A DNA stretch of 64,000 bases from positions 2,976,001-3,040,000 of the forward strand of contig JADLSH010000199.1 in the NCBI GenBank assembly GCA_016169945.1, written 5' to 3'. The notes below the pieces were generated by a model that made no database searches, was not told where the DNA came from, and saw only the letters and a program-made list of their open reading frames with translations. The stretch's first letter is position 1. Every line of letters begins with the position of its first letter. Position numbers and translations under genes: made by a program. Source of the stretch: Trachythela sp. YZ-2020. Its lineage: Eukaryota > Cnidaria > Anthozoa > Malacalcyonacea > Clavulariidae. Of the stretch, positions 24,001-43,893 are shown piece after piece.

Positions 24001-27000
24001 TCCAGGACCTGTCCCTTGTATGTCCTTTGTTAGGCAATTTCTGAGTAGTTAAACATATGCAAATATGCAGCAAAGAGGTTCATTATGAATATAAGTAACA
24101 TTGCTTGTAGATAAATAGCTATCGCTCTTTCCCAGTTAGTTAAAAAGAACATACCTGAACATCACAAGCCTTTACTGTATAATATGTGAGAAAAAATGCT
24201 TCTTCCACTGTCTCTCCAACACAGATTATACCATGATTACGCAGAAACAAAACCTAGAGCAATAATATAGGTAGGTAGCCATGGTGAGGGCAGGGTTCTG
24301 CCCATGGTGAGCGGCACCTGGCAGTGTTCCACCCAGTGTTAAAAAAACATCAAATATGTGATAAGGAAATCTGTATAGCACATTTTGCTTGTGTAAACAA
24401 TACTATTCATGATTATTTGATTCAACAACAGAGTGCACACAATATTGCCTACCAGCAACTTGGTAAAATGCATTGAATACCCATACATAGCCAGATTATC
24501 TTATGTCGACCATTAACATTGAAAAGTTGTCAGGGGAAGCATGTTTTGGGGCCAGCAGGTACCTGATACTCAGTTGGTCCTGGGGAGAACCCTGAGAGGG
24601 GTGCTGAAAACTAAAAAAATTCTTCTTCTAAAAATGGGGCATACTAGAAAGGAGGCATTTGAAGACGGGGCTCAATAGCAAATATACAGTAATTCTAATG
24701 TGTTAGAATCCACTCAGATTATGCATGCATATGTGAACATAATGCTAGTGTAGGTTTTGTCTTACCTTGGATTCAGGGGGGAAATCCTTTGCAATTCTTT
24801 CTCTCTCATCAAGATCAACAGAAATCCCCTCAAATTCATGGTACGAGATTGGACCAAGCTACAATGAGTAATCAAATTTTAAAATTACCTGTCTCTCCAA
24901 ATAAATCAAATTGATGCACACATAACTCTTCTACCACACCTAACTCATCAGTTGGGTCAGTGTATGAAGCAGGCCTTATTTTTAATAACAGGCTTCAAGA
25001 CTACTAGAAACTTCCTTTTAGGGAAGCACAGGTGGCAGATGCGGTTAGAGCGCTGTCTCTTACCTCTGAGTTAAGCTGGCTATACAGCAGGTCGAGGGCA
25101 TGGATTTACTCAGGGTGGGTAATGTCAGTGCGCTTGATAAACTCATGTAAGTTGAGATTGGTTGGTTCTCTCCTGTGCTTGGAGGGTTTTTCTCCGGGTA
25201 CTCTGGTTTTCCTCCCCCGCTAAAAACTAACCCGTAGGCACTAACCACTAACTAACCCTCGGAACCTTTGTCAATTGGGTTGCAAAACCTGTTAAGGCTT
25301 TCCATCCACCTCAGAGTGGTAAACATATTAAAACTTAAAACTAAACAGTATATATATAGGTTACCTACCATAGCTGACATCATGGAAAGTGGCAATAGAC
25401 CTTGTTTCATTGATGCAACCTAATAAAATATACCAAAATACATGTAATTACTGGAGTAATGTCAACTTGAAACTAACAACTGTTTCGAGAAGTGGGAAAC
25501 TTGTTCTTAATACTACTGTTATTGATTCGGCACAACACTGGAACATTTTATTGTATAATGACTTCTTAATGAGGTGCTGCACATCAAAGGATGTGCACCT
25601 TGCTGTTGGACTAAAATATTGCAGAAAATTAACTGCTGACCTAACATGTACTTGTCACAAGATCATCTCTGTGAGGATCTAAACTAACCTGCCATGGTTT
25701 GTTTCTGAACTACCAAAAAGAGATTACTGTCGTGGCAATGGAATACACGAAGTTGCACAATACACGAAGTTGCACAAACTTCTCAAATGAATTGGTTTGT
25801 GTGAATATTTGGTAGAATATTTTAGGAACACTTCCATTGCCACGACAGTAAGAGCACTTTGAATGTGTGATTCCAGTGCAGGTTACTGAGTAGAGTTATA
25901 CTGTGGGTTTGTAGGAAGTGAAGTTCTTGTTTGATCCTACAAACCCACAGCATTAAGGGAACTTGGCGCATCCACGCATATCCGGATCCGTTTGTATAAT
26001 TGTATCCCCAAACATTTCGTTGCGGATACACCTTCATCCACAAAATGTTTGCGGATACAAATATAGAAACATATGGAGGTCTCCAGGGTGGAAAATTTTG
26101 AAAACGCAACAAATCCGGGTATGTGTGTTGGTGTGGACGTAAATTAATGAAAGTTGAGATCCACCCACACTAATAGAACACAACAATATAGGATCCATTT
26201 GATAGCACATGCTCTGTAAGCGATTCTAGCATATTCATATTTTGCAGATACATGTGGACGGTCGAAAACGCAACGAATCTGGATACATGTGGGCGTGTAA
26301 CTTTTTGAATCCACAACAAAATGTTTGCAGATACAAACGAATCCACTTTCTTGTATAATAATACACACATTACATCAGACTACTTGAAAGATATAATAAA
26401 GTCCAAAACAATTAAGGATTCTTTTGAACACAGGCAGGACTACTTTATTTCAGAATACATGAAAAGGCGTTAAAATCTATTCTAAGGGGTTGTTTATATG
26501 GAAGATCTCGTTTACTGGGATGAAAATTTCCCCACCTTGCTGCTGCGAGCTATTTTACTGTCGTTCCAATTGAAGTGTTCCTAAAATATTGCATCAATTC
26601 ATTGCCTAAGTTTATCAATACATTCGTTGAAAAATTGATCGACCAATGGCGTCTCATTTCAGTGACTGATTGACCAATTGGGAACAAGTATGCTAGTAAA
26701 CAGGAAGTTGAGCAATTTTTGAGCAAATGTATTGATCAACTTATGTAATGAATTGATGCAATATTTTAGAAACACTTCAATTGGAACGACAGTAACAGGT
26801 TCTGTCAAAACAACAAAACTGTCCTGGCAAATGGGATGAAATTTTCTCATACAAACACCAGACAAATTCATCCCGCTTGCCGGGCTGTCTTGCTAACCAG
26901 GCCAGCCTAACTTCCATATAAACAGCCCCCAAAACAGATAATGACGTTTAAGTTAATTTTTAATGAGCTTTATGGATCAAGACTATATAAATATTTAAAA

Positions 27001-28869
27001 CTAATATCACCTAATGGAAAGCAAAAACTGGCAAAATATGCTTAGACTAGCTGGCTATAGTCATCTAGATCTGTTAAAATACAAAATAATTCTTTTTCAA
27101 AGTTACATATTAACAATCTATCAACTAATAATATCAAAATAAGCAATCTAAACGTTTAAAACTTATATTTTCTAAGCATGTTTTAAGGATTATCCATTAT
27201 TAGTTATTCTAGATAAAAACTATTGCAGTGTCAGTGATGCCAAAACAAATGCGAATCGAAATGGACACAAAATTGACATGGAATTCCAAGTGAAATCGAC
27301 GCCGAATTCGAATATTTGAAATCGACATCGTATTCCACTTATATTGAAATCGACATCAATTTTACAATGTAAACAAAGAAAAACACACGCTCTTCCAGAC
27401 TTTCACGGCTTTGCCATTTCAAAATGAACACAACTTTTCCGGCAGAAAGAACAGTATATTTAAAGCAAAAGATCATAGCGACTGTATTCTTTTACGCAAT
27501 GGGAGATAATTGTTCCTGTGCGTTGTGGCAGACAATTTGAGATAAAAGCTAAAAACACAATAGCAACGACGATGCTTGACCACGCGTCGCGAAGGCATAT
27601 AAAAAATTGCGGCAAAAATACTAGTCGAAATGCAAAAAGTTTAAAATCTGAATAGCACAGAACACTTAGTAATGCACACAAACAATTCTAGAATGTTATT
27701 TTCATCAGGAATAAACCGATGTATAATGTTACATTTCGTAGAGTCTGGAACATTTTTTCATGTGACTGAAATGTAACATATGGTCTGGATTTTTGATCGT
27801 AATTTAGAAGTTCACTAGGTTAGTTTAGGTCGATAAATACCTCGCACATATGCTCAGGTTTGCATACAAGCTTGGAAAGGTTGAAGCTATGCAAAATTAA
27901 TGAGAGATCGCATATTACTTACGGCAACAGTGGCAGCATCGTGTATGTGTATAACACATTTCGCATCTTTTCTGCTCTGATGAATTGCCGAGTGTATAAT
28001 AAAACCGGACTTATTGATGCCACAATTTGTACTGCCAGGATCCAGAGTTTCCCCCTCGCTGTCAATTTTCACCAAACCAGAAGCAGTAACCTCATGGTAG
28101 AGCAATCCAAAGGGATTGATCAAAAAGCTTTCGCCTTGCCCGCGCTCTCCAGGACACCGGACCTAGAAAAATCGAAGTACATTTCCTCTAAGTTATTTTT
28201 ACGTTTAAACTTAGGACTAACATCCAATCACTTATCAAATATCTTAAAACAAAAGCCAAGACTACATATTTGGGAATTTATGTGTTTATAGTGCTTAAAG
28301 AATCGAAACAACGACCCAAAACCGAGCCAATATTTAAGCAGACATGTTGTTGACCTATGTTTCGTCGCACGTATAAACAAACTTGATCGCACGTTTGTAA
28401 AAGCAGGTCACAGGCTCATACTTACCGTGCAGTGATTGTAGATGCTTTCTACCCAGCCAAAATGATCTATAAGACGGTAGGCAGAAGCTAGCTTGCAGCG
28501 AAGAATACGTTCGCTTTTTGTATAATTCAGCGTGTCTGTTCCCCGTATATCATTGATGGGATGCACAGCAGAGATGCCCGGACTAGCGCCGTAATAATTG
28601 CTCGTAGGAACGAGAAAATCTTGATATGTTCTCACTGAAGCGAGTTCTTCGCTTTCGTCGCCATGTTTTCTCACAGTATCTTCCAATTCGTGTCGAAGAT
28701 ACTCGTCCTGTAAGACCAAAGACACTCGCTGTCGAAGCTTCAAGCCACGAACGTCGCGTTGGATATCTTCCGGACGACGTACACTTCGCCTACCCATGGC
28801 CGGTTCTGAGTATCGTCTGGCCTTCATTTCGGTCAAGCTTTGTCCACCGGTTCTTGTAGGCTCAGGCAT
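18041..28869 (-). CDS. ADD1: Adducin (membrane-skeleton protein)
   Basis: Nine exons in coding order: 28869-28426 (ATG), 28162-27923, 25419-25369, 24858-24766, 24253-24155, 22886-22728, 21485-21168, 20293-19915, 18192-18041 (TAA). The first eight introns boundaries up to exon 8 are phase 0, the last phase 1; about 644 residues. Adducins cap actin filaments and recruit spectrin at the membrane cortex. Seen: a class-II-aldolase-like head (LRCKLA, FGLLYHEVTASGLVKI, KCVIHIH, LRNHGI), a neck (EFEAWMRMLD), an acidic tail, and a terminal basic MARCKS-related domain (KKKRSFKKSFQGIMNRRSK). Metazoans outside vertebrates often have one adducin gene, so ADD1 is a family label. The acceptor of exon 8 is weak (few pyrimidines). 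Confidence 0.95.
18616..18905 (+). repeat. Interspersed repeat, plus copy of the 4577 family
   Basis: It begins AAAAGCTGCGGGTATG and ends GAGGAAGGTTGAAAAG. Almost the same order of blocks occurs at 57012-57385 and inverted at 4577-4826. It lies inside the last adducin intron region's flank (between exon 9 and the cassette array). Confidence 0.72.
19508..19576 (-). CDS. Candidate alternative adducin cassette exon (copy 3)
   Basis: A 69-nt block with acceptor TTAG| and donor GAAG|GTAATC. It is symmetric (phase 1-1), so inclusion would add 23 residues (DSNLLSPSAIDVEVEEKDD and following ESEE) to the acidic tail without a frame change. It is a diverged copy of the end of exon 8. Whether it is spliced in is unknown. 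Confidence 0.55.
19668..19736 (-). CDS. Candidate alternative adducin cassette exon (copy 2)
   Basis: Also 69 nt, phase 1-1, acceptor CTAG|, encoding SNLLSSPAIDVDVEKEHDG and on. Its donor is GAAG|GCTAGT, so it needs a GC-type donor or is dead. Confidence 0.38.
20828..20960 (+). repeat. 5'-truncated tRNA-derived SINE copy
   Basis: It starts in the T-arm (GGGCCGCAGATTCGATTCC, a pol III B box) and continues with GCCAGAGGGCCTAA, ATGTATATAA and CCATCTAC.AACACC, as in the copies at 52111 and 52352. A further tail fragment (GTCTACAAAAAACC, GTTGAGTTCCATTGAGCG) lies at about 21055-21160. Confidence 0.7.
22066..22170. repeat. Fold-back MITE, family GTGTAAAACTACCTGAAAAA
   Basis: Arms with GGCGGTTGACTGTTGTGT and GTAAAACTACCTGAAAAATA pair almost perfectly around a short loop near 22115. 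A sister copy sits at 53341-53450 with the same arms and a different loop. Confidence 0.85.
22993..23604. mobile_element. Non-autonomous hAT element with perfect 8-bp duplication
   Basis: Ends CAGTGCTGCAA and TTGCAGCACTG are perfect inverted repeats; both flanks are CTGAATTC. The interior is dominated by TAATTAATTACA-type palindromic words and GTTAC(A/C) subterminal repeats. No transposase. It lies in the adducin intron between exons 5 and 6. Confidence 0.92.
23655..23977. repeat. Inverted-repeat element with GTCCGAC / GTCGGAC words
   Basis: Ends AGCCTGAAATAACAGTCA and TGACCGTTATTTCAGGTT are inverted. Inside, TTTGGTCAGACA and TTTGGTTGGACAAA words recur. The clear target duplication is missing. 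It is related in style to 38473-38638. Confidence 0.6.
25021..25340 (+). repeat. tRNA-related SINE
   Basis: A pol III-like head (GGTGGCAGATGCGGTTAGAG as A box, GGTCGAGGGCATG as weak B box) is followed by a body with TTTCTCCGGGTACTCTGG. A body fragment with CTCCGGGTACTTCGG occurs near 2866. Intronic to adducin. Confidence 0.65.
25724..25851. repeat. Fold-back MITE, family TTACTGTCGT
   Basis: Ends TTACTGTCGTGGCAATGGA and TCCATTGCCACGACAGTAA are inverted. The inner right end, GAATATTTTAGGAACACTTC, matches the family member at 26555-26795. Confidence 0.75.
26555..26795. repeat. Fold-back MITE, family TTACTGTCGT
   Basis: Arms TTACTGTCGTTCCAATTGAA..AATATTGC and their inverted copy at 26757-26795 are nearly perfect over about 40 bp. 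The interior also pairs (GAATTGATGCAAT against ATTGCATCAATTC). Confidence 0.78.
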
Positions 28870-29310
28870 TCTTTCTTTCGCTTTTAAACAGCTCGAAAAC
28901 AGCGAGTAAAAGTGTTTCGACAAGTGAAGCTCACCGTTTCCAACGCCCCACAAACAGTTCTGTGCAAATTAGAATGCGTTGTCTTCGATGCGCATGAGCG
29001 GTTTTTACTGCGGTTTTCAACTCCTGCAACGTGATTGGTTAATTTCGATGACGGTCAAGCTTCCTAGATTTCTATCTTCGAACGTGAATGTTTTTGCAAA
29101 TTAATATACCAAATTGTGTGAAATGTACCCATAATTTTAGACTTCTTTAGTGGCCAAATTCGGTTACAAGGCCAAATTCGGTTACAAGGCCAAATTTTAT
29201 AATTTAAAATCCTTTCATAGCCAAGTCACCCACCAGGTCGGCGCTTAACTTCCGGCTTCTACACTCTTGTGCAGCTGAGGCTCCATGGTAATTTGGGATG
29301 TCAGATTTTT

Positions 29311-29450
29311 CTAGTACGGTTAGCGCACTGCCAAAGCCGGTTCTAAAGGTCGAGGGTTAACCCGTTCTATTAACCCGAGTTTCAGGGTTTAGGCCCAGGT
29401 TTGTCTGATCGCAGGTTACCCTTCCACCTGCCTCCTCCGACATACGTTTA
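29311..29450 (+). repeat. tRNA-related SINE fragment
   Basis: TACGGTTAGCGCACTGCC (A-box-like) and GTTCTAAAGGTCGAGGG (B-box-like) lie about 25 bp apart, followed by a non-tRNA body. Degenerate. Confidence 0.4.
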
Positions 29451-29597
29451 ATCTGGTGTTAAAAACTTATCGTTTACCATAGTTTATTCATGAGTTCATA
29501 AAAAGTTAGCTTATTTATTCTGAGTTAATATATTCGCGGAGTAGCCCTTCTTATTCTGTGACTTCGCCTTCAACTGTAAGAGACGTCTGCATACGAG

Positions 29598-29827
29598 GTA
29601 GACTTGCTTCAAGGGGTTTTATTGAGGATTGGGGAGTTATAAAGGGCGCACGAGAATGCGGGCGGGAGGAAATGAAAGCGGGCAGCGGGCGGGCGGTGAG
29701 AAAATTGGTGTCTCTAGCTCTCCCAATTTTCCCGCCTCCCCCCTTAATTTCCTCCCGCCCGCATTTTCTTCGTGTTTACAACTCCCCAATAAAAACCCCT
29801 TTAAGAGACAGACTTGGAGCAAGTCTA
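29598..29827. repeat. GC-rich fold-back element
   Basis: The left arm GTAGACTTGC..AAGGGGTTTTATT, then GGGGAGTT, and the inner arm GCGGGCGGGAGGAAAT are mirrored by ATTTCCTCCCGCCCGC, AACTCCCC, AATAAAAACCCC and GCAAGTCTAC. Its GC content is far above the surroundings. Confidence 0.78.
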
Positions 29828-30464
29828 CATACGAGGCAGCCCTTCCACATTATGTGGTGCGCTAGTAAGCCTTCCACACATTACGTTTGAGCGGCGTCCT
29901 TGGCAATTCTGCTCTCAGATGCAAGAAAATATTGTTAGCGCCCCCCCCCCCCTCTATCTTCACCTTTACCCTAACATCAGCTGCATCAATTGATGCGACA
30001 TCACGATCACATTTAGTAGGAGTTTCACACTATTCTTATTGCGGTTTTATGATTTGGGTAAATATGTGTAAATTATGTGCGCAAATGGTATACTCCATTC
30101 ATATAAGTGTCCTGTTCTTTATAGACTACAGCTTAATAAGGTTTGTTGAAAATAGCGTAATAGTTCATAGTTTGTGATCGCAACACGAAAACAGAAATGT
30201 CAAATATTATGAAATTCACTAGTCATATGAAATCTTAAAATGCGCAGTTTGGTAAACAACTGACGCAGGGCTTGAAATGTGATGAGTGCAGTCCGAATTT
30301 ACATCTCATCTCCAAATTAACATGTTTTTTCATGTCCAAGAAGTTCATTAAAAAATTAACTCAGTGTAAGCATTGAATCAGAGTATATAATATTTATCCA
30401 GGTTTCAATTGTCGTCATGTAACCAAAATAGATCGAGCCACTGGTGCGTCATACTCCTCCATGG

Positions 30465-30547
30465 TAAAGGCCCGTTCCAAGCGAAGCGGCCAACATGTTG
30501 GTTCAACATCATGTTGGACGATGTTGGTCTCGTTTGAACGGGTCTTA
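30465..30547. repeat. Short fold-back MITE
   Basis: Ends TAAAGGCCCGTTC and GAACGGGTCTTA are inverted around CCAACATGTTGG and related ATGTTGG palindromes. Confidence 0.65.
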
Positions 30548-30589
30548 ACAAACTGCGCGTTGGGCATATGTGGAGCATCTGGGGCCGTT

Positions 30590-30740
30590 GTATATTATAA
30601 ATGCTAGATATAGATACTCTTAATGGCTCCACTGCGGGCAAGCTGGAAAATTGCTAAACCGCGGTGGAAATCGAACTGGCGACCTTTGACCTGCTAGTCC
30701 AACAGCCTGTTCACGCAATAAGCGATCATCAAATTGCGAG
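30590..30740 (-). repeat. tRNA-related SINE, minus strand
   Basis: On the minus strand GGTCGCCAGTTCGATTTCC is a good B box, preceded by a diverged tRNA-like segment (GCTGTTGGACTAGCAGG). Confidence 0.5.
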
Positions 30741-30980
30741 TGAAACAGGCAGCAGTGGATACCTGCAGGTAAGCGAAAACTATATTTGCTCTATGTATAT
30801 ACCGAGCACTCTTTGGCATTTCGTGAACCAAAACTTTTTTATGTCTGAAGAAGTTTTCAACCCACATATATAGGAAGAAATGTTCAAGTTATATATATGA
30901 ATATATATATAATATACATATGTTTAGATATATATTATATATATTATATAGAGGAAGAAATGTATATATATATATATATA

Positions 30981-31083
30981 TATGACGGTATTTAGTGTTT
31001 GTTTCACGAAATTAATAATATCCAGATTGTGTATAATCTGGATATTATTAATTTCGTGAAACAAACACTAAATACCGTCATAT
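30981..31083. repeat. Perfect palindrome inside a (TA)n tract
   Basis: Arms TATGACGGTATTTAGTGTTT...ATATCCAGATT and the exact inverse meet at a few-base loop near 31032. A (TA)n run flanks the left side. About 48 bp per arm without mismatch. Confidence 0.9.
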
Positions 31084-31326
31084 ATTTGCACGCTTCGGCT
31101 TGTGCACTCTGTATATGTGTGTACAAAACTAACTGCGGGAAAAGGGTGTAAGCCTGTTAGATCGTAACTAGACATCCCGACCTTTGAGAATCGGATGAGT
31201 GCACTGATGGTATATTATTATTTACATTTATGCTTTATTTTAGGGATAACTAGAAGCTTTTCTAGTAGATCGCAGTTGAGTGAAACATACACTTAAAAAT
31301 ACCATATTATATATATATATATATAG

Positions 31327-31413
31327 AGGAAGAAATGTTCTTCGAGTCAATTATTCCAAACCGCGTAAGCAGAATTAATTAGTAAGTAATTCACTCGAAG
31401 AACATTTCTTCCT
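31327..31413. repeat. Fold-back repeat inside a (TA)n tract
   Basis: AGGAAGAAATGTTCTTCGAGT is mirrored by ACTCGAAGAACATTTCTTCCT, after a (TA)n run. The core AGGAAGAAATGT also appears beside (TA)n at 30870 and 30952. Confidence 0.75.
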
Positions 31414-31480
31414 ATCAGTATCATATTATCGAGTGAACTTATCACATTTCATATATATATATATATATATATAGTCAAAT

Positions 31481-31524
31481 CTGCAGACATGCATGTTTCG
31501 CCGTTCAACGGCTCGTCAGTGCAG
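31481..31524 (-). ncRNA. Hammerhead ribozyme motif (type I, minimal stem III)
   Basis: Read on the minus strand: stem I CTGCA / TGCAG; conserved core CTGACGA; stem II GCCGTTGAACGGC (5-6 bp hairpin); core GAAA; stem III ACATGCATGT (4 bp, 2-nt loop); then C17 at position 31486, where self-cleavage would fall before TGCAG. All invariant core bases are present. Minimal stem III is typical of hammerheads in Penelope-like elements and animal retrozymes. The 3' part of a second motif (ACGCATGTC|TGGATGCG) occurs 139 nt upstream, at 31633-31617, next to a (TA)n run. No reverse transcriptase is nearby. Confidence 0.82.
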
Positions 31525-31630
31525 CTTGTAACGCAGTCTAGATGCGAGTGACTTCGTATTTATACACCATACTCTTGCCCTCACCAAGCGCATGTGGTAC
31601 AATACTCAGACACATGCGCATCCAGACATG

Positions 31631-31631
31631 C

Positions 31632-31670
<39 letters not shown>
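31631..31670. repeat. (TA)n microsatellite
   Basis: About twenty uninterrupted TA units between the hammerhead unit and the large palindrome. Confidence 0.95.
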
Positions 31671-31674
<4 letters not shown>

Positions 31675-31842
31675 GTTATAATTTATTCATAAAATTAAGC
31701 CGTCGCTACACGGTGTTTCACGCCTAACTTTATAAGCGAGGCGATCTTCAGGCGACGTACTGAAGATCGCCTCGCTTATAAAGTTAGGCGTGAAACACCG
31801 TGTAGCGACGGCTTAATTTTATGAATAAATTATAACATATTA
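31669..31842. repeat. Perfect palindrome, about 83 bp per arm
   Basis: The arm TAATATGTTATAATTTATTC through GCGAGGCGATCTTCAG is followed by an 8-9 base loop (GCGACGTA) and then by its exact inverse. As RNA or single-stranded DNA it would be a very stable hairpin. (TA)n precedes it. The arm contains CTGAAGA and GAAAC words reminiscent of a hammerhead core, but no matching stem I. Confidence 0.92.
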
Positions 31843-31914
31843 TATTTTTGCTCTACTGTGTCTTTGAATGGTATTGAGCACTCTTTTTTTCTACTACAAA
31901 CAAATCAAATTTCA

Positions 31915-31918
<4 letters not shown>

Positions 31919-31965
<47 letters not shown>
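31919..31965. repeat. (TA)n microsatellite
   Basis: Over twenty TA units, followed by a second run at 31973-31988. Confidence 0.95.
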
Positions 31966-31966
<1 letters not shown>

Positions 31967-31987
31967 CATTTCATATATATATATATA

Positions 31988-32071
31988 TACAAACCGCACA
32001 AGAGGTCTTTATCTGATTTAAAACATCGAGGCGCAGTTAGATCTGATAAAGGCCGAACTGCAAGGTTTGTA
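31988..32071. repeat. Imperfect fold-back beside (TA)n
   Basis: TACAAACCGCACAAGAGG and TCTTTATCTGAT are mirrored by ATCTGATAAAGG and CTGCAAGGTTTGTA with several mismatches. Confidence 0.55.
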
Positions 32072-32675
32072 TATGACTTCTAAAATGACTCGTTTTGTAC
32101 GCTCACTGGCGTTGGAATTTTGAAGATTGATGTTATCTACGCTGTAAAAATTGAAGGAGAAAATTTGAGCAAGTCTATATCAAATATATAGATCCGCTAC
32201 GGGTCATGAGTTTCCTTTGTATTTTGCTTATGAATAATTAATGAATTTTATATATATAGGGATTCAAATAAGAAAGTGAAGACTCATGGCTCTAGTCCGC
32301 GCAAGGCCAAAGACTACAATAACCTGCGAGGGTTGAACACGATACTGAACCTTGGAATTAATAGAATTTATTATTTCGAGTCCTATATAATTTTCCTATA
32401 TATAGTAGGACTTGATCAATTACAAGGTTTGCATCAAAATTAATTCACCATCCTCGTACAGGTTTTGAAGACCAACACATGCATGGATGGTCGTAATTAG
32501 AAAAACATGGTGGCCAATTTCGGTAATGAATTATTGACAATGAGATATGCCAATCAAGATACGACATTCCCCACTGTCTGTGCGTCTAGATCTTTAATGC
32601 AACTGCAAGTTAGTAATTCAATGAAATAACAAAAACATATTAAATAAACTATAATTGTTTTAGGTCATCTCCGCT

Positions 32676-41343
<8,668 letters not shown>

Positions 41344-43893
41344 TCTCTCTTTTTATTATATCTTTTTTCTCATTCCCAGGTCCCTAGTTCTGACGTCATC
41401 AATCGCAATATAACTGATCTTTATAGTAGAACTGGATAAAACTGGATAAAGTTATTGACATGAATCTATTTTGTTTCAATTATTTAATTTGAAGTTACAA
41501 TCAGATACTTTTAAACTTCTATACATATTAATTAAGCCGACTGTATCATTTTATTGAGTACAATATAATTTACAGGGGTTTTGTGTTCTTCATTCAAAAT
41601 GCTGGAATAAGTGAATTCTAAAAAGTAGAACACGATTCAACTCTTGAAAACGTTTGATGCAACTAGTCTCGCAATAATTTTGGCCATTTAGACATAAATT
41701 CGGTCATTCAGACATCCAATATTGATTTTATACACAATTTCAAAATTTTGCTTAATAAACATCTAAACTCGACTCAGTCTCCCAATTCGCGCGGCCATAA
41801 TAAATGGACAAGGAAGTGAAGAAATGATATTTTTGTCAATATTTTTGTCTGTTTACAAAAATACCAAGCTTACCAAAAACCATAACGTCGACGGCAACTA
41901 ACAAAGACAAATTAACCGTTTAATAGTCGTTATTATTGCGGCGTGTTCTTTGCCATGTTTTAAATTCCCAAAGGTATGTTTTTGCATTATTGTATTATCT
42001 ATACGCTTTCCGATTTCAAATCCCACATACCTATACCGAATATTATTGTTTAACAATAATTTTAAATATATAGTCGGCTGACCCTTCCTTGGGTCGGGCA
42101 ATTTAAATGAATGCAAGTTTTATTGGTGTATTACACTGTTATAAAAGTATTAAGATGGTATCAAACTTGAGTTGTTATCTTCGCTATTTATACTGAAAAC
42201 TATTTCACTTTTCATTTGAATTGATGCATAAATTTTGTTTCGCCAACGACAAATCGAGGTTGATTTAGAAATGAAAGCACAACTGTTCGGAGACTGTAGT
42301 CAGTAAATATGGGTAAATGGCACAGATTAATATGAAGAAATGAGACATACAAATTGCATATTATTTTCTTATTAAATGATTAATTTGTTTGGCCCCCGCT
42401 GATAGCAGACGCAAATATCGAGATTAGGTTGAGTATGTATTGTTTGACATATACGAGACAAGAATTCTTCAGTTTTAAGATGCTCATTGTGATCTGAACA
42501 TGTTCACTTCCTGGTGGATGGAATTTAAATATAAATATACAAAAGCTCAACTACATCTCTTTATATTAGATTTATTTGCCACCAAATAAATACAAGACAA
42601 CTACATAAAATGGGCCATCCATTTAACCCATTAACTGGCAGTACCCTACCACTGAAGAGTAAATGGGTTAATACACTCCCCTCCTGTAGACGAGAATTTC
42701 TGAGGGGGTTCGTAAAAGCCATCTCTGAGGGGTTGTGTGTGTTGGCATCCTTCCATCTTTGCTTTTTTCTTCATCTTTTTTTCATCATCCTTTGATCTTT
42801 TTTCATCATCTTTGTGTCAGCACTTTGATCCTTTTTCTTGGGGGTTAAAATTTTACTGATCTTGTCCATAGGGGCTGGGGGGAGGGGGTGTGGCTTCCTA
42901 ATGGCATGGCCCAATTATAAAAAGAATTATAAAACAAATGTTTTATTTCTCACTTAGTTATAACTGTCAGTTGACCATCATCTGCTGTATTATTGTCTGT
43001 AATAGTGCAATCCACACCTATTTAATACCTTTGCAAAAGCTTTGACTACCTGTCTACGGTACAACTACCAGTACATATTATAAGATTCCTCCATTGTGTA
43101 ACAGTCATGCCATATTTTGCTGTCATCAACAAGCAGGCAGTGACGACAGCAAAACATGGCATGTTTGCGGACAACTTTCGTACTCATATGTTCCGACATG
43201 TATTGTGTCCCGACTTTTTTTGTATCGACTCGTATTTTTTGTGCCGACTCAAATCTCGCTTCTCTAAATATATTTTGCTAGTCACAATTTTATCAAGGGG
43301 GGCCGAGAATTTCGCCAGAGGGGGCCCGGCCCCCCCCTCTAGCTACGTCTCTGTGTCCGACCTTTGTACGACGGACATTGTGCCTCGACTTAAATTCAAC
43401 TTCAGTTCTTAAGGAAAATAAGAGAATGATGATTGGTGTAAATTGGTGTACTATAATGCAAATTATAGTTATCCATCAACATATGCGTACTGCAATCATT
43501 TGCTGCAAATTTTGTTATTATGTGAACCAAAGCTAGATCGAATTTTATTCAGGGCAACCATTTTTCATGTCCTACTTGCCCTGATCGCAAGTGGTCAAAA
43601 AAGTTAAGTTACACCACTGATTTGACCAGGGCTTAAGACTAGTAAGCAGATTTCAGTATACATTCCCAATATATATTGACAACTTTCAGTCTAGATTGCA
43701 ATGTTGACCTTTTTCAGTATACATAGGCAGCCTGCAAGGCAGGCAATTCAGGTTCGGTATGCATTGCGGTGATAACATGTTGTGTCAAAGTGAGGCTGGT
43801 TGGTAAAACAATAAAATGAAATTTAACAGGTCGTTTACCTTACTTCATTAAATTTCATTATGTAGACAGGAAGTTCCCTCAAACTCACGAGCA
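41344..43893. other. Intergenic region between divergent PSMD4 and SYK
   Basis: No coding exon seen. It contains a truncated AACCCATTA-family MITE (42624-42672), a CATGCCATATTTTGCTGTC hairpin (43106-43163) and a G/C-run patch near 43300. AG at 43868-43869 after a pyrimidine-containing stretch could be the acceptor of a 5'-UTR intron of the kinase gene. Confidence 0.5.

Noticed and set aside
24291..24594. Possible hAT element with ends CAGGGTTCT and AGAACCCTG
   Set aside because: Flanking sequences do not match as a target duplication, and the ends are short.
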